DNA from: Thermodesulfovibrionia bacterium
Lineage (GTDB): Bacteria; Nitrospirota; Thermodesulfovibrionia; UBA6902
Assembly: GCA_020057065.1 (NCBI GenBank)
Contig: JAGVGM010000328.1
Coordinates: forward strand, 1-44,459
Direction of reading: 5' to 3'
DNA length: 44,459 nt
A model generated the notes under the pieces. That model searched no databases. It saw only the letters and a program-made list of their open reading frames with translations, and had not been told where the DNA came from. Shown piece by piece: positions 26,752-35,818 of the stretch. Every line of letters starts with the position of its first letter. The first letter of the stretch is position 1. Both the position numbers and the translations under genes were made by a program.

Positions 26752-28161
26752 ATGCATACTGACGACACAATAGCCGCTATATCAACGCCGTTAGGCAGCA
26801 GCGGTATCGGCATTGTGAGACTCAGCGGCAAAGACGCAGTAAAAATCGCTGATAAAAATTTCATCTCCCCCAAAAAGAAAAAAATCAAACAAACGCCTTC
26901 TCACAGGATCGTCTACGGTCATATCGTTAATCCTAAAAATAAAGAGATAGTTGATGAAGCGCTTGTCTCGGTGATGAAAGCACCGAATACTTATACTAAA
27001 GAAGATATCGTTGAAATAAACTGTCATGGAGGCATTGTGCCTTTGAGAAGGGTTCTGGAGCTTGTTATAAATTCAGGGGCAAGACTTGCGGAACCGGGAG
27101 AGTTCACGCAAAGGGCTTTTCTAAACGGCAGGATCGATCTTGCACAGGCCGAGGCAGTGCTTGACACTATTAACGCAATGACAGAGCAAAGCCAAAAGAC
27201 CGCAATAGCACAGCTAAGGGGAGGACTTTCAAAAAAACTGGGAATGATAAGGGAGGAGCTTATCGAACTGACCGCATTTGTTGAGGCACACATCGATTTC
27301 CCCGAAGAGGATATAACATCCCTGTCATTAAAAGACATGAAAAAGAAAGCGCTCAGTATCCAGCATTCGCTGAAGAAACTTATAAACAGTTCACGGTATG
27401 GCATTATACTGCGGGAAGGTCTTAAAACCGCTATCATAGGCAGGCCGAATGTCGGCAAATCATCTTTACTCAATGCACTGCTTGAACATGACAGGGCTAT
27501 TGTAACAGAAACCCCCGGGACTACAAGGGATGTTATTGAAGAATATTTAAACATCAGTGGAATTCCTGTAAAGATCATGGATACCGCCGGGATACGGGAG
27601 GTTAAGGACATTGCTGAGAAAGAGGGAGTTAAAAGAAGCCTTAAGGCCATGGAAGATGCAGATCTGGTTCTGCTGATCCTTGACGGAAGCAGCACTTTGC
27701 ACAATACTGATAAAGAGCTGATCGAAAAATCGCTTTCAAAGAATGTTATCTTAGTCATAAACAAGACCGACCTTTCACAAAAAATAGAATGGAATGATGT
27801 AGGGGCGGGTTTTAAACCCGCCCTTACAAAAAAGGCAACCGGGAATTCTCAGGTCGTCAGCATCTCCGCCAAAGAAGGAACGGGACTTGATGAATTAAAA
27901 AACAGGATAGCAGATACTGTTTTACACAGCAACACCGAAAGCAGCGTGAATATAGTCACTAACCTCAGACATGTACATGCCCTTGAAAAAGCCCTTTTAT
28001 CCATTGAAGCCTTCATAAAAGCTGTTGTGAGGAAAACCTCTCCGGAATTCCTCTCAGTTGAATTAAGAGAAGCGCTTGATGCAATCGGTGATATTACCGG
28101 TATTACTACGCCGGAAGACGTTCTCAACAGGATATTCAGCAATTTCTGTATCGGGAAGTGA
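26752..28161 (+). CDS. mnmE: tRNA modification GTPase MnmE
   Basis: A 469-residue MnmE that, with MnmG, modifies the wobble uridine of certain tRNAs. The N-terminal folate-binding domain (DTIAAISTPLGSSGIGIVRLSG) is followed by a helical part, the G domain with GRPNVGKSS (about residues 230-238), DTAGI, NKTD (about 337-340) and SAKEG, and the C-terminal FCIGK that carries the catalytic Cys. Oddity: between NKTD and SAKEG, residues about 349-359 ([10 protein letters not shown]) are encoded by a palindromic repeat at 27798-27828, read in frame. All catalytic motifs are otherwise intact. Confidence 0.97.
   Translation: MHTDDTIAAISTPLGSSGIGIVRLSGKDAVKIADKNFISPKKKKIKQTPSHRIVYGHIVNPKNKEIVDEALVSVMKAPNTYTKEDIVEINCHGGIVPLRRVLELVINSGARLAEPGEFTQRAFLNGRIDLAQAEAVLDTINAMTEQSQKTAIAQLRGGLSKKLGMIREELIELTAFVEAHIDFPEEDITSLSLKDMKKKALSIQHSLKKLINSSRYGIILREGLKTAIIGRPNVGKSSLLNALLEHDRAIVTETPGTTRDVIEEYLNISGIPVKIMDTAGIREVKDIAEKEGVKRSLKAMEDADLVLLILDGSSTLHNTDKELIEKSLSKNVILVINKTDLSQKIEWNDVGAGFKPALTKKATGNSQVVSISAKEGTGLDELKNRIADTVLHSNTESSVNIVTNLRHVHALEKALLSIEAFIKAVVRKTSPEFLSVELREALDAIGDITGITTPEDVLNRIFSNFCIGK
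27798..27828. repeat. Palindromic repeat inside mnmE (in frame)
   Basis: Arms TGTAGGGGCGGGTTT and its inverse with one substitution (CCCTTACA instead of CCCCTACA), 31 bp. It is essentially the intergenic element found at 10869 and 22047, here inside a conserved gene and encoding [10 protein letters not shown] in a surface loop of the G domain. Confidence 0.9.
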
Positions 28162-28212
28162 TCTGAAACAGTTTATAGTTATTAAAATCCTTCATTTCGT
28201 GTAGAATTTACC

Positions 28213-29745
28213 ATGACTGAAAAGCATCATAAAACAGATCTGATCGTTCATAAGAACAGGGAACTTGCCGCTATTCTCGAAGTCAGCAAGGTTCTGACCG
28301 CATCTTTCGATCTCGAGAAAAACCTTTCCTCTGCAATGGCGGCTCTCGGGAATCTTCTTGAGATGCAGAGAGGATGCGTGTTCCTGCTGGACCCGCTGTC
28401 ACAGGAACTGCGCATTGCTGCTGCCCACGGACTTACAAAACAAAATATCGAAAAAGGCAAATATCGGATCGGGGAAGGCATTGTTGGAAGAGTTCTCGGT
28501 AAAAAAACGCCTATGGTGATCCCTAATATCGGGAAGGAACCTCTCTTTTTGAACAGGACAGGTTCACGTCCTGAAAAAGACGGGATCTCTTACCTGAGTG
28601 TCCCGATAGAATTTAAGAATGAGGTGTTGGGCGTATTAAGCGTAGACAGGATCTATTCAATAAAACACGGGAGTGTGGATGATGACCTCAGGGTTTTAAA
28701 AATTGTTGCCTCCCTTATAGCACAGTTTGTCAGGCTGTGGGAAAGCTACGAAAAAGTCGAAAAAGAAAAAGAGATTTTAAAAAGGGAACTAAAGGGAAAA
28801 TACAGCATAGATAATGTCATCGGTCAATCAGACAGGATGCAGGAAGTATTTGCGGCTGTCCACCGCGTAGCTCCGACAAAGGCAACGGTAATCTTACGGG
28901 GAGAGAGCGGCACAGGGAAAGAGCTCATCGCCAGGGCGATCCATTATATGAGCCCAAGGAGCAAGTACCCGTTCATTAAATTTAACTGTGCATCGATACC
29001 TGAAGGACTTCTTGAATCAGAACTTTTTGGCCACGAGAGGGGCGCGTTTACAGGCGCCATATCTTCAAGAAAGGGCCGGTTTGAACTTGCTGACAAAGGG
29101 ACAATTTTTCTTGATGAGGTCGGCGACCTGCCATTGACGCTGCAGCCGAAAATCCTGCGGGTACTGCAGGAAAGAGAATTTGAGCCGGTCGGCGGTGAAA
29201 AGACCATCAAGGTCGATGTCAGGATAATTACCGCGACAAGCAGGGATCTGGAGCACTATGTATCACAGGGAAAATTCAGGGAAGACCTGTATTACCGGCT
29301 AAATGTTATCCCGGTTTTTCTTCCGCCGCTCAGGGAAAGAAGTGAAGACATCAATACACTGATTGAGTATTTTCTGGCAAAGTTCAATAATGAACATAAC
29401 CGTTCTGTACATCCTGATAAAAATGCCCTGCAAATTCTCCTGAACTACGATTGGCCCGGAAATGTCCGGGAACTGGAAAATACCATTGAGCGGTTGGTGA
29501 TCATGTCAACTTCAGATATAATTGCCCCGTCAGATCTGCCCGATTCACTGAGTGTTCGCCGCCTAAAAGTTTTAAATAAATCCGTTTCATTAATCACTAA
29601 TATCGAGGAGATAGAAAAGACAAATATCCGCGACGCCCTCGAAAAGTCGGGATGGGTTCAGGCCAAAGCGGCAAAACTTCTGGGAATTACGCCGCGCCAG
29701 ATAGGGTATAAGATAAAAAAATACGGATTGGAAGAAAAAAGTTGA
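28213..29745 (+). CDS. NifA-like sigma-54-dependent activator (GAF-AAA+-HTH)
   Basis: A 510-residue enhancer-binding protein: GAF domain (about 20-175), AAA+ domain (195-430) and Fis-type HTH (465-508). Walker A GESGTGKE starts at residue 230; the sigma-54 contact loop GAFTGA is at 277-282; Walker B GTIFLDEVGDL follows. The domain order and the HTH (IGYKIKKYG) match NifA and related nitrogen regulators. The Cys-rich linker of oxygen-sensing alphaproteobacterial NifA is absent. It is a plausible activator of the sigma-54 promoters at 8042 and 15157. Whether it is true NifA depends on nif genes elsewhere. Its TGA overlaps the start of the next gene. Confidence 0.92.
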   Translation: MTEKHHKTDLIVHKNRELAAILEVSKVLTASFDLEKNLSSAMAALGNLLEMQRGCVFLLDPLSQELRIAAAHGLTKQNIEKGKYRIGEGIVGRVLGKKTPMVIPNIGKEPLFLNRTGSRPEKDGISYLSVPIEFKNEVLGVLSVDRIYSIKHGSVDDDLRVLKIVASLIAQFVRLWESYEKVEKEKEILKRELKGKYSIDNVIGQSDRMQEVFAAVHRVAPTKATVILRGESGTGKELIARAIHYMSPRSKYPFIKFNCASIPEGLLESELFGHERGAFTGAISSRKGRFELADKGTIFLDEVGDLPLTLQPKILRVLQEREFEPVGGEKTIKVDVRIITATSRDLEHYVSQGKFREDLYYRLNVIPVFLPPLRERSEDINTLIEYFLAKFNNEHNRSVHPDKNALQILLNYDWPGNVRELENTIERLVIMSTSDIIAPSDLPDSLSVRRLKVLNKSVSLITNIEEIEKTNIRDALEKSGWVQAKAAKLLGITPRQIGYKIKKYGLEEKS

Positions 29746-30140
29746 CCAAAAAGAAACTTCCGCATACAGTCCCGGGTTATATAAGCTACAGCTTCTTTTT
29801 TCTTGGCATTCTTTCAGCCATTGCATTCAGAATAATTATAATTTTTCAGCGTCTTGAGCCTGCATGGGTGAGGCCTGTCTGGTATATAGGGGTAATCGGG
29901 TATATCGGTTTCTTTATGTACCGCTATGTTATTGCAAGAAAAAGAAAGAACGTGATCAGGGACTTCGAACTGATTGAAAAGGTCCGGGCCAACGCCTGCC
30001 TTTCGGATGAAGAAAGAGAGGTAACAACATATCTTCTGTCGTCATTAAAAAAATCTCATGAGGACATTAATTATTTAATTATTTTTATTCTGTCAATAGT
30101 TGCCATATTTATAGATTTGTTATTGAGTCTGTACAAATGA
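29742..30140 (+). CDS. Small membrane protein coupled to the NifA-like activator
   Basis: A 132-residue protein with membrane segments near residues 13-32, 43-62 and 108-128 and a charged cytoplasmic middle (RKRKNVIRDFELIEKVRANACLSDEEREVTTYLL). The most likely start is TTG at 29742, overlapping the preceding TGA (TTGA), with GGAAGAAA upstream; no ATG is well placed. I do not recognise the family. The coupling hints at a linked function, such as a membrane signal for the activator, but nothing shows this directly. Confidence 0.65.
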   Translation: MTKKKLPHTVPGYISYSFFFLGILSAIAFRIIIIFQRLEPAWVRPVWYIGVIGYIGFFMYRYVIARKRKNVIRDFELIEKVRANACLSDEEREVTTYLLSSLKKSHEDINYLIIFILSIVAIFIDLLLSLYK

Positions 30141-30152
30141 CGGAGAGACAGT

Positions 30153-31082
30153 ATGGTTGCTTTTAACATCACTAAAAATTACAATAAAATCTATCAGTAC
30201 TCTGCATGTAGATTTATGACTGTTATCTTAAAGAAAATCAGAGATTATTTAAGACTTATTAAATTTTCCCATTCCATTTTTGCGCTTCCTTTCGCATTCA
30301 CATCAGCGCTTATCGCTGCCGACGGCATCCCATCACGTTATCAGATATTATGGATAACAGTAGCAATGGTTGGCGGCCGGTCAGGCGCAATGGGAATGAA
30401 CAGGATCATCGACAGGAGAATTGATGCATTAAACCCAAGGACAGAAAACAGGGAGATCCCCAAAGGAGTTGTTAAAACTCAGGAGGCGCTTATTTTCACT
30501 GTGATCGCTTTTGGGCTCTTATTGTTTGCCGCATACAAACTCAACCCGCTTTGTTTGAGGATCTCACCCTTGTTTGTACTGGTACTGCTTATTTATTCGT
30601 ATACGAAAAGGTTTACCTGGCTTTGCCACATAATACTTGGGATAGCGCTTGCACTTGCTCCGCTCGGCGCATGGATTGCCGTAAGGGGAGAGTTTGATTT
30701 TAACATTCTGCCGCTTTGCCTTGCAGTAATGTTCTGGGTTGCCGGCTTTGATGCCCTATACGGCCTGCAGGATATGGATTTCGATAAAAGACACGGCATT
30801 TATTCGATACCGAGCATATTCGGTGTAAAGGTTTCACTATGGACAGCAAGGATATTTCATATAATCACGATCGGTCTCCTTTTAAGCCTTATACCCCTGT
30901 TTAATTTAAGCAGCATTTATCTCCTTGGAGTTATTATAGCTTCCGGGCTTTTGCTATATGAACACGCCATGGTAAAATCTACCGACCTCAGTAAACTTAA
31001 CATTGCTTTCTTCAATATGAACGGTTATATCAGCATCACCGTATTCGTATTTACATTGTTTAATTACCTGATCCCGCACTGA
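30153..31082 (+). CDS. ubiA: UbiA-type aromatic polyprenyltransferase
   Basis: A 309-residue integral membrane enzyme with about eight helices. The two prenyl-diphosphate/Mg motifs are present: NRIIDRRIDALNPRT and DALYGLQDMDFDKRHG. This subfamily attaches a polyprenyl chain to an aromatic acid in quinone biosynthesis; in bacteria using the futalosine route the enzyme is called MqnP and is often annotated as 4-hydroxybenzoate polyprenyltransferase. Start 30153 has GGAGAGACAG upstream; an internal ATG at 30216 matches the usual family N-terminus but lacks a ribosome binding site. Confidence 0.88.
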   Translation: MVAFNITKNYNKIYQYSACRFMTVILKKIRDYLRLIKFSHSIFALPFAFTSALIAADGIPSRYQILWITVAMVGGRSGAMGMNRIIDRRIDALNPRTENREIPKGVVKTQEALIFTVIAFGLLLFAAYKLNPLCLRISPLFVLVLLIYSYTKRFTWLCHIILGIALALAPLGAWIAVRGEFDFNILPLCLAVMFWVAGFDALYGLQDMDFDKRHGIYSIPSIFGVKVSLWTARIFHIITIGLLLSLIPLFNLSSIYLLGVIIASGLLLYEHAMVKSTDLSKLNIAFFNMNGYISITVFVFTLFNYLIPH

Positions 31083-31139
31083 TCTTTCTTATCATCTAGG
31101 CTTCAAGGGGTCCAGGGGTTAAGGATTCAAGTGGTAAAT

Positions 31140-31180
31140 GTGTCAGTGAATAGTGACAGTTATCTTTTACTGACACTTTT
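31140..31180. terminator. Possible terminator between convergent ubiA and lptG
   Basis: GTGTCAGT (31140-31147) pairs with ACTGACAC (31169-31176), followed by TTTTC. The loop is long (21 bases), so efficiency is uncertain. The 192-bp convergent region holds no gene. Confidence 0.45.
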
Positions 31181-31274
31181 CTCAGACACAAGCTTTCACC
31201 TCCTGGAACCTTTTGGAACTGAGTTTGTCATTAATAATGGAGATTAGCTTCCCTTGTAAAATCCGGGAAAATTT

Positions 31275-32345
31275 TTATTCTTTAATATTCTTATACATTA
31301 TGCTCCCGGTGATGCCGAATACAACCGGACAGATCAATGAAGCAAGCCACGGAGGCAGAAAACCCATATTCCCAAGTGATATGCCTGTTGAGTAGATCAC
31401 CCAATATATTATACTGACAATAACTCCAAAACCTGCCGCCTTGATACCGCCGCCCCATCTTGAATGTAACGCGAGTGAGATGCCAAAAAGCGCCATGAAA
31501 AAATTTATGGTCGGGTATGAAAGCTTTTCGTATAAACGCACTATATATTTAAGGTTCTTAAATCCGGCTTTCTCAAGGCGTTTGTAGTATGCATAAAGTT
31601 CGACAAAGTTCATCTCTTCAGGCTTTCTCACTTCCTCTTTGAATATTCCAGGTTCCTCTATTACAGTAGATCTGAGAGAATCATATCTTTTTGTGGTTTT
31701 GTTGCTGAAATCAAAAACCGTCACGTTTTTAAGGTTCCAGCCCCCGTTCATCCATACAGCTTCTTCCGCCTCTATTCTTTTTTCCAACCCGAAAGATGTA
31801 TTGAAATTAAAGATGCTTGTCTTTAATATTTTATTTTCATCTGCTACAAAACCATCAATACGAATCAAGCTTTTATCAAGTCCTTTCAGCCATAAGGCCT
31901 CTTCTTTATAAATGATCTTTGGCTCTTCCTTCATTATCTTCACCTTTCTTATCCAGTCAGCCCTTCTTGCAAAATCAGGAACAACTGTTTCTCCTATAAG
32001 TACCGACAGAAGAGTAAAAACAAATCCAAGTACAAGGAAATGCGTAAAAAATATTTTTACGCTGCCGCCGGATGCCTTGATTATTACTATCTCTTTCCAT
32101 TTTGAAGCTATTCCGATAGTGATAAGTATGGAAAACAATATTGCAAATGGCAAAGCATATAACATTACGCCGGGAGCCTGTAACAACAGGTATTGAATTA
32201 TTAAATAGATAGAAGCTTCATGGCTGTAAAAAACGTTTGCCTTGTCAAAGAACTCTGCTACAATCGAGAGCGCTGTAAAACAGAAAAGGAAAACAAGTAA
32301 AAACTTGATAAATTCCTTTAAAAAATATCTCCTGAGAATCTTCAT
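31275..32345 (-). CDS. lptG: LPS export ABC transporter permease LptG
   Basis: A 356-residue YjgP/YjgQ-family permease: three N-terminal membrane helices, a periplasmic beta-jellyroll (about 125-260), three C-terminal helices. With LptF and LptB2 it extracts lipopolysaccharide from the inner membrane. MKILRRYFLKEFIKFLLVF is a typical family start. It follows lptF by six bases on the same strand, so order and length support the assignment; discrimination of G from F rests mainly on operon order. Its presence indicates a Gram-negative envelope. Confidence 0.9.
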   Translation of the reverse strand: MKILRRYFLKEFIKFLLVFLFCFTALSIVAEFFDKANVFYSHEASIYLIIQYLLLQAPGVMLYALPFAILFSILITIGIASKWKEIVIIKASGGSVKIFFTHFLVLGFVFTLLSVLIGETVVPDFARRADWIRKVKIMKEEPKIIYKEEALWLKGLDKSLIRIDGFVADENKILKTSIFNFNTSFGLEKRIEAEEAVWMNGGWNLKNVTVFDFSNKTTKRYDSLRSTVIEEPGIFKEEVRKPEEMNFVELYAYYKRLEKAGFKNLKYIVRLYEKLSYPTINFFMALFGISLALHSRWGGGIKAAGFGVIVSIIYWVIYSTGISLGNMGFLPPWLASLICPVVFGITGSIMYKNIKE

Positions 32346-32351
32346 AATTAG

Positions 32352-33434
32352 TTAAAATCTTTTTATGGGCCTATCCTTATAAGCCCTGTAGAAAAATATC
32401 CAGGCAAAAACGCCAAGAAATAAATTAGGGGCCCAGCCTCCCAGAAAGGCCGGTATCTTTCCTGTCTTTGCAAAAGACTCTCCGATAATAAGAAGCAGAT
32501 AATAAAATATAAGGATCGCCAGACTCATAGAAAGACCGCCAAGCCTTCCTATTTTCCCCATTCTGTTGGAAAGCGCCGGCCCTAGAATGCCAAAAATAAT
32601 ACATGCAAAGGGCAAAGCCAATCTCCTGTGCAATTCGATCGCCCAAGGTATTCTTTTTCTCCCCTTCCAAAGCTTGCCGGTAAGGATTTCTTCGGGTCTT
32701 ATTTTCTCCTGGTCTATTTCTGCAGTAAGCACCAGTTCATACTTGGAGAAAGTGATTTCAGATGACGTGTTATTGTTGTATGTATGAATAACTCCTTTAT
32801 TCATTGTCATATTTATTAACCCCTCTTCCGGATTAGAGCTTATCATACCGTCTTCTGCAACAATCACCATAGGGGACTTAGGTTCTTTAACTGTCTTGTC
32901 CGCCGCCCTGAAAATAAAGATCCCTCTGAATTTATTCGCAGATACTACATCTCTTACATAGATGATATTCCCCTGAAATACATCTGAAAAAGCCTCTTCC
33001 TGAAAAGTCATAGAGGCCTTTCTTACAATTGTTTCGTACAATGTCTTCTTAAAGGAAGACATGCCTCTCGGCAATAAATAAAGACTGACAAATAAAAGAA
33101 TTACGAAAAGCACTAATGAAAGCATAAGGGCCGCTCTGGAAACTCCCCAAAAACTCATGCCGCATCCCTTCAGTACAACTATTTCACTGTCATTAGACAT
33201 CCTGCCGTATGTAATAAATATGGAGACCAGGATCGACATAGGGATAGAGATCAATAAAATAGATGGCTGTAAATAAATAAATATTTTTAAAATATCGCTT
33301 AAATCAGCCCCTGTTCCAATTAGAACACTTGTGATCTTGACAAATTTCTCCATGAAAAGAATAATGGAAAGGGAAAAAACAATAACTGTTAAATTAATGA
33401 GCAGTTCCTTTAATATTGTCCTGTGAATTATCAT
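32352..33434 (-). CDS. lptF: LPS export ABC transporter permease LptF
   Basis: A 360-residue partner permease with the same 3+3 helix plan and periplasmic domain. MIIHRTILKELLINL start, SILVSIFITYGRMSNDSEIVVLKGCGMS (cytoplasmic coupling segment to LptB) and ALPFACIIFGILGPALSNR near the end are family-typical. It is the first gene of the lptFG operon; an inverted-repeat element lies between it and the divergent exported-protein gene. Confidence 0.9.
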   Translation of the reverse strand: MIIHRTILKELLINLTVIVFSLSIILFMEKFVKITSVLIGTGADLSDILKIFIYLQPSILLISIPMSILVSIFITYGRMSNDSEIVVLKGCGMSFWGVSRAALMLSLVLFVILLFVSLYLLPRGMSSFKKTLYETIVRKASMTFQEEAFSDVFQGNIIYVRDVVSANKFRGIFIFRAADKTVKEPKSPMVIVAEDGMISSNPEEGLINMTMNKGVIHTYNNNTSSEITFSKYELVLTAEIDQEKIRPEEILTGKLWKGRKRIPWAIELHRRLALPFACIIFGILGPALSNRMGKIGRLGGLSMSLAILIFYYLLLIIGESFAKTGKIPAFLGGWAPNLFLGVFAWIFFYRAYKDRPIKRF

Positions 33435-33472
33435 TTTGAGTTCTTTATTGTTAATGTTATCGAATAATAATC

Positions 33473-33606
33473 AGAGTCTGTTTGTAATTACAAAATAATA
33501 CGAAGTCGGGGAATGCCCGAGTATTTAGTGTTTGTTTATAAATTACCCTTTGCTTCATTCCAAACAAGCCGCAATGACAGACAAGCAGAGTTTATAAACA
33601 GACTCT
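33473..33606. mobile_element. MITE-like element with terminal inverted repeats
   Basis: AGAGTCTGTTTGTAA at the left and its near-perfect inverse TTTATAAACAGACTCT at the right bound 134 bp with no reading frame. It contains GGGGAATGCCCGAG and GCAATGACAGA segments seen in other dispersed repeats here. It fills the lptF/33632 intergenic region. No transposase is present, so it would be non-autonomous. Confidence 0.6.
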
Positions 33607-33631
33607 AATTATAGCAACTAATGAAAGCAAA

Positions 33632-34186
33632 ATGTATCAGATGCGGAAACTGAAAAGGGCTTTAAAAATCAGGTGTGAACTCGGGATTTACTTCCAGAGT
33701 AAAATAAGAATCAGCATTATAATATGTTCTATTCTATTTCTATCCCTGGATAGCATTTCTGCAAAAGTTGTTCATCAAGTCCATCCACCACCCCCTCAAA
33801 TATTCCCTGGCCCACCGAGACAGGTTTTGGAGAGAGCATATTTTTATAAATGGGAGTGTAAAGATGTTGTAAAGGCACTTAACGATAGCGGCCTGGAGGT
33901 TGTCGATGTTACGGGAGGGATCACTATCGGTTCACCTGCAGCGGCTGAGAGTACAGTATTTTTAATGCCTTTTTATGGTGAAGAAATTGGAGGGGTCGTA
34001 TCCAGTTATGACTCGGGAAGAAAACTTCTTGATTCTTTAAACTACTACTCATCGATGAATAAAGACCCTCAGTCCCCTGCATGGCGGATATTCAGAAAGG
34101 ATAATATCCTGCTTTTAATCAGCGGTACGGTGCCTGAAGAGAAAGCCCTTGAGTATGATAAGGCATTGAGCAGGATGAAAAAGTAG
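33632..34186 (+). CDS. Exported hypothetical protein
   Basis: A 184-residue protein with a basic N-terminus followed by a hydrophobic segment (residues 27-44) that works as a signal peptide or anchor, then a Pro-rich stretch (VHPPPPQIFPGPPRQV). The remainder is mixed alpha/beta, with the FKWEC-like and DVVKALNDSGLEVVDV segments. No family recognised. Start at the first ATG is uncertain because the ribosome binding site is weak (GAAAGCAAA). Probably periplasmic. The PilZ gene follows 51 bp later. Confidence 0.6.
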   Translation: MYQMRKLKRALKIRCELGIYFQSKIRISIIICSILFLSLDSISAKVVHQVHPPPPQIFPGPPRQVLERAYFYKWECKDVVKALNDSGLEVVDVTGGITIGSPAAAESTVFLMPFYGEEIGGVVSSYDSGRKLLDSLNYYSSMNKDPQSPAWRIFRKDNILLLISGTVPEEKALEYDKALSRMKK

Positions 34187-34237
34187 TGTTAAAAAAATAG
34201 CTAAAGGTTTTATATTTTTGTGCCGTATTAATTCAAT

Positions 34238-34825
34238 ATGCAGGAAGAAAATCCCAACAATACGGCAAACAATGAAGATATCATTGATTTAGCCATGAAA
34301 AAAGCTCACTCTTCAACAGGAGATGTTATAAATGGCGATGATAAAGAGAACAACGGGGCTTCTCATTATGAAGACGAACTTATTACTTCTGAGACCGACG
34401 ATGTTGAAGATGATGTAAGAGACAGGAGAAAATACCCACGCTCTGAATTTGCCTATCCCGCTGAGTTTAAAGTATTTTTTCAAAATTTAGAGCACATATC
34501 TTTCAATGGATACTTGAAGGATATTTCCATAAGCGGCGCGTGTCTTCAGCTTGATGATAAATATGGAAGATTCAATATAAAAAATACGAATAATGTAAAA
34601 ATCAAGATATCTTTCAGCATACCAAATGAGGATAAGGTAAGTATCTTTGCTATTATCAGGTGGATAACGAAAATGGACCCAAGAACATTTTCTATCAAAA
34701 TGGGGATTGAATTCAAAGACCTGGAAGGCTGGCAATTAGATATTATCGAAAAATTAATAGGAATGAAAAACAAAGACCACAATATGATGTGGAATCTCTG
34801 GGAGCAATATAATAATTGGAGATAA
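34238..34825 (+). CDS. PilZ-domain protein
   Basis: A 195-residue protein: acidic disordered N-terminus (1-60), then a PilZ domain (61-185). Both cyclic-di-GMP binding motifs are intact: RRKYPR (Arg64, Arg68 of RxxxR) and DISISG (Asp95-x-Ser97-x-x-Gly100). It should bind c-di-GMP, made perhaps by the GGDEF protein at 17978. It is directly upstream of a MinD/FlhG-like ATPase (8 bp apart), so the pair may link c-di-GMP to spatial or motility control. Confidence 0.92.
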   Translation: MQEENPNNTANNEDIIDLAMKKAHSSTGDVINGDDKENNGASHYEDELITSETDDVEDDVRDRRKYPRSEFAYPAEFKVFFQNLEHISFNGYLKDISISGACLQLDDKYGRFNIKNTNNVKIKISFSIPNEDKVSIFAIIRWITKMDPRTFSIKMGIEFKDLEGWQLDIIEKLIGMKNKDHNMMWNLWEQYNNWR

Positions 34826-34833
34826 AAGGGAAT

Positions 34834-35793
34834 ATGGACGACATTAAGAACAAACTATGGGCTATAGGAGGCGGTAAGGGAGGCGTAGGGAAAAGTATTG
34901 TTACCCTGATGGTCGGCGCCTCACTGGCAAGACTGGGGAATAAAGTGATACTTGTAGATGCGGACCTTGGCGGCAGTAATCTCCATACCCTTGTCGGTAT
35001 AAGATATCCAAAATATACGCTGGCAGATTTCATTAATAAAAAAGTTGAGGCAATTGAAGATGTAATAATGAGCACTCCCATAGAAAACATGAGTATAATT
35101 TGCGGTGCTGACGATATACTGGGCATGGCCAATCCAAAATATACACAGAAAACGCGCCTGCTTAATCACTTAAAAAGACTTGATGCAGACTTCATGCTTC
35201 TGGATCTGGGCGCCGGAACATCCTTTACGACGATGGACTTCTTCCTGTATGCGCCTAATAAAATAGTTGTGCTTACCCCGCAGATCACATCCATACAAAA
35301 TGCTTATGGGTTTATCAAGGCAAGCCTTTTCCGCCACTTAAATGATACATTCAGTAAAGAAAGTGGGCCCCTGGAACTTATTAAACGGGCCTGTTCACCG
35401 GTTAATGGTGAACCCATTGACTCTATCGCAAAACTTTACGATGAGTTCAAGGTCCTTGGAGAAGAGCAGCAGGAAAACCTGATGAACTGCATTAATGCGT
35501 TAAATATAAAACTTATTATCAACATGGTTAAAGATACCAAGGAAAGAAATGTATGCAAAATAGTTAAATCCGTAGCAAAGAACTACCTTGGGCTCACCAT
35601 TGAAGATCTGGGCATTATACAGTTTGATAATATATTGAATTCATCAATTAATAATATGGCGGATTTTTTTACTAAGAGACGTGACAGCATGGCAAGTATC
35701 AATTGTTATGACATTGCTACAACTATAATAAAAAATTGTCAGAAAATTACCACGCAGCCTTCTGTATTTGCTGCTCCCAAGATACCTGCTTAA
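34834..35793 (+). CDS. MinD/FlhG-like ParA-family ATPase
   Basis: A 319-residue P-loop ATPase with deviant Walker A GGGKGGVGKS near residues 14-23, DADLGGSNLH (Walker A') and the switch segment LLDLGAGTSF. This looks most like the MinD/FlhG branch that positions flagella, pili or other polar structures. The ATG at 34834 behind AAAGGGAAT is preferred to a TTG at 34816. It forms an operon with the PilZ gene; no flagellar genes are visible, so the partner is unknown. Confidence 0.85.
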   Translation: MDDIKNKLWAIGGGKGGVGKSIVTLMVGASLARLGNKVILVDADLGGSNLHTLVGIRYPKYTLADFINKKVEAIEDVIMSTPIENMSIICGADDILGMANPKYTQKTRLLNHLKRLDADFMLLDLGAGTSFTTMDFFLYAPNKIVVLTPQITSIQNAYGFIKASLFRHLNDTFSKESGPLELIKRACSPVNGEPIDSIAKLYDEFKVLGEEQQENLMNCINALNIKLIINMVKDTKERNVCKIVKSVAKNYLGLTIEDLGIIQFDNILNSSINNMADFFTKRRDSMASINCYDIATTIIKNCQKITTQPSVFAAPKIPA

Positions 35794-35818
35794 TTTGATC
35801 TCAAGTCGGAAAATTGAT

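Noticed and set aside
27024-27764. 246-codon minus-strand open frame in mnmE
   Set aside because: Shadow of mnmE with Ser-rich composition typical of antisense reading; mnmE itself has all motifs.
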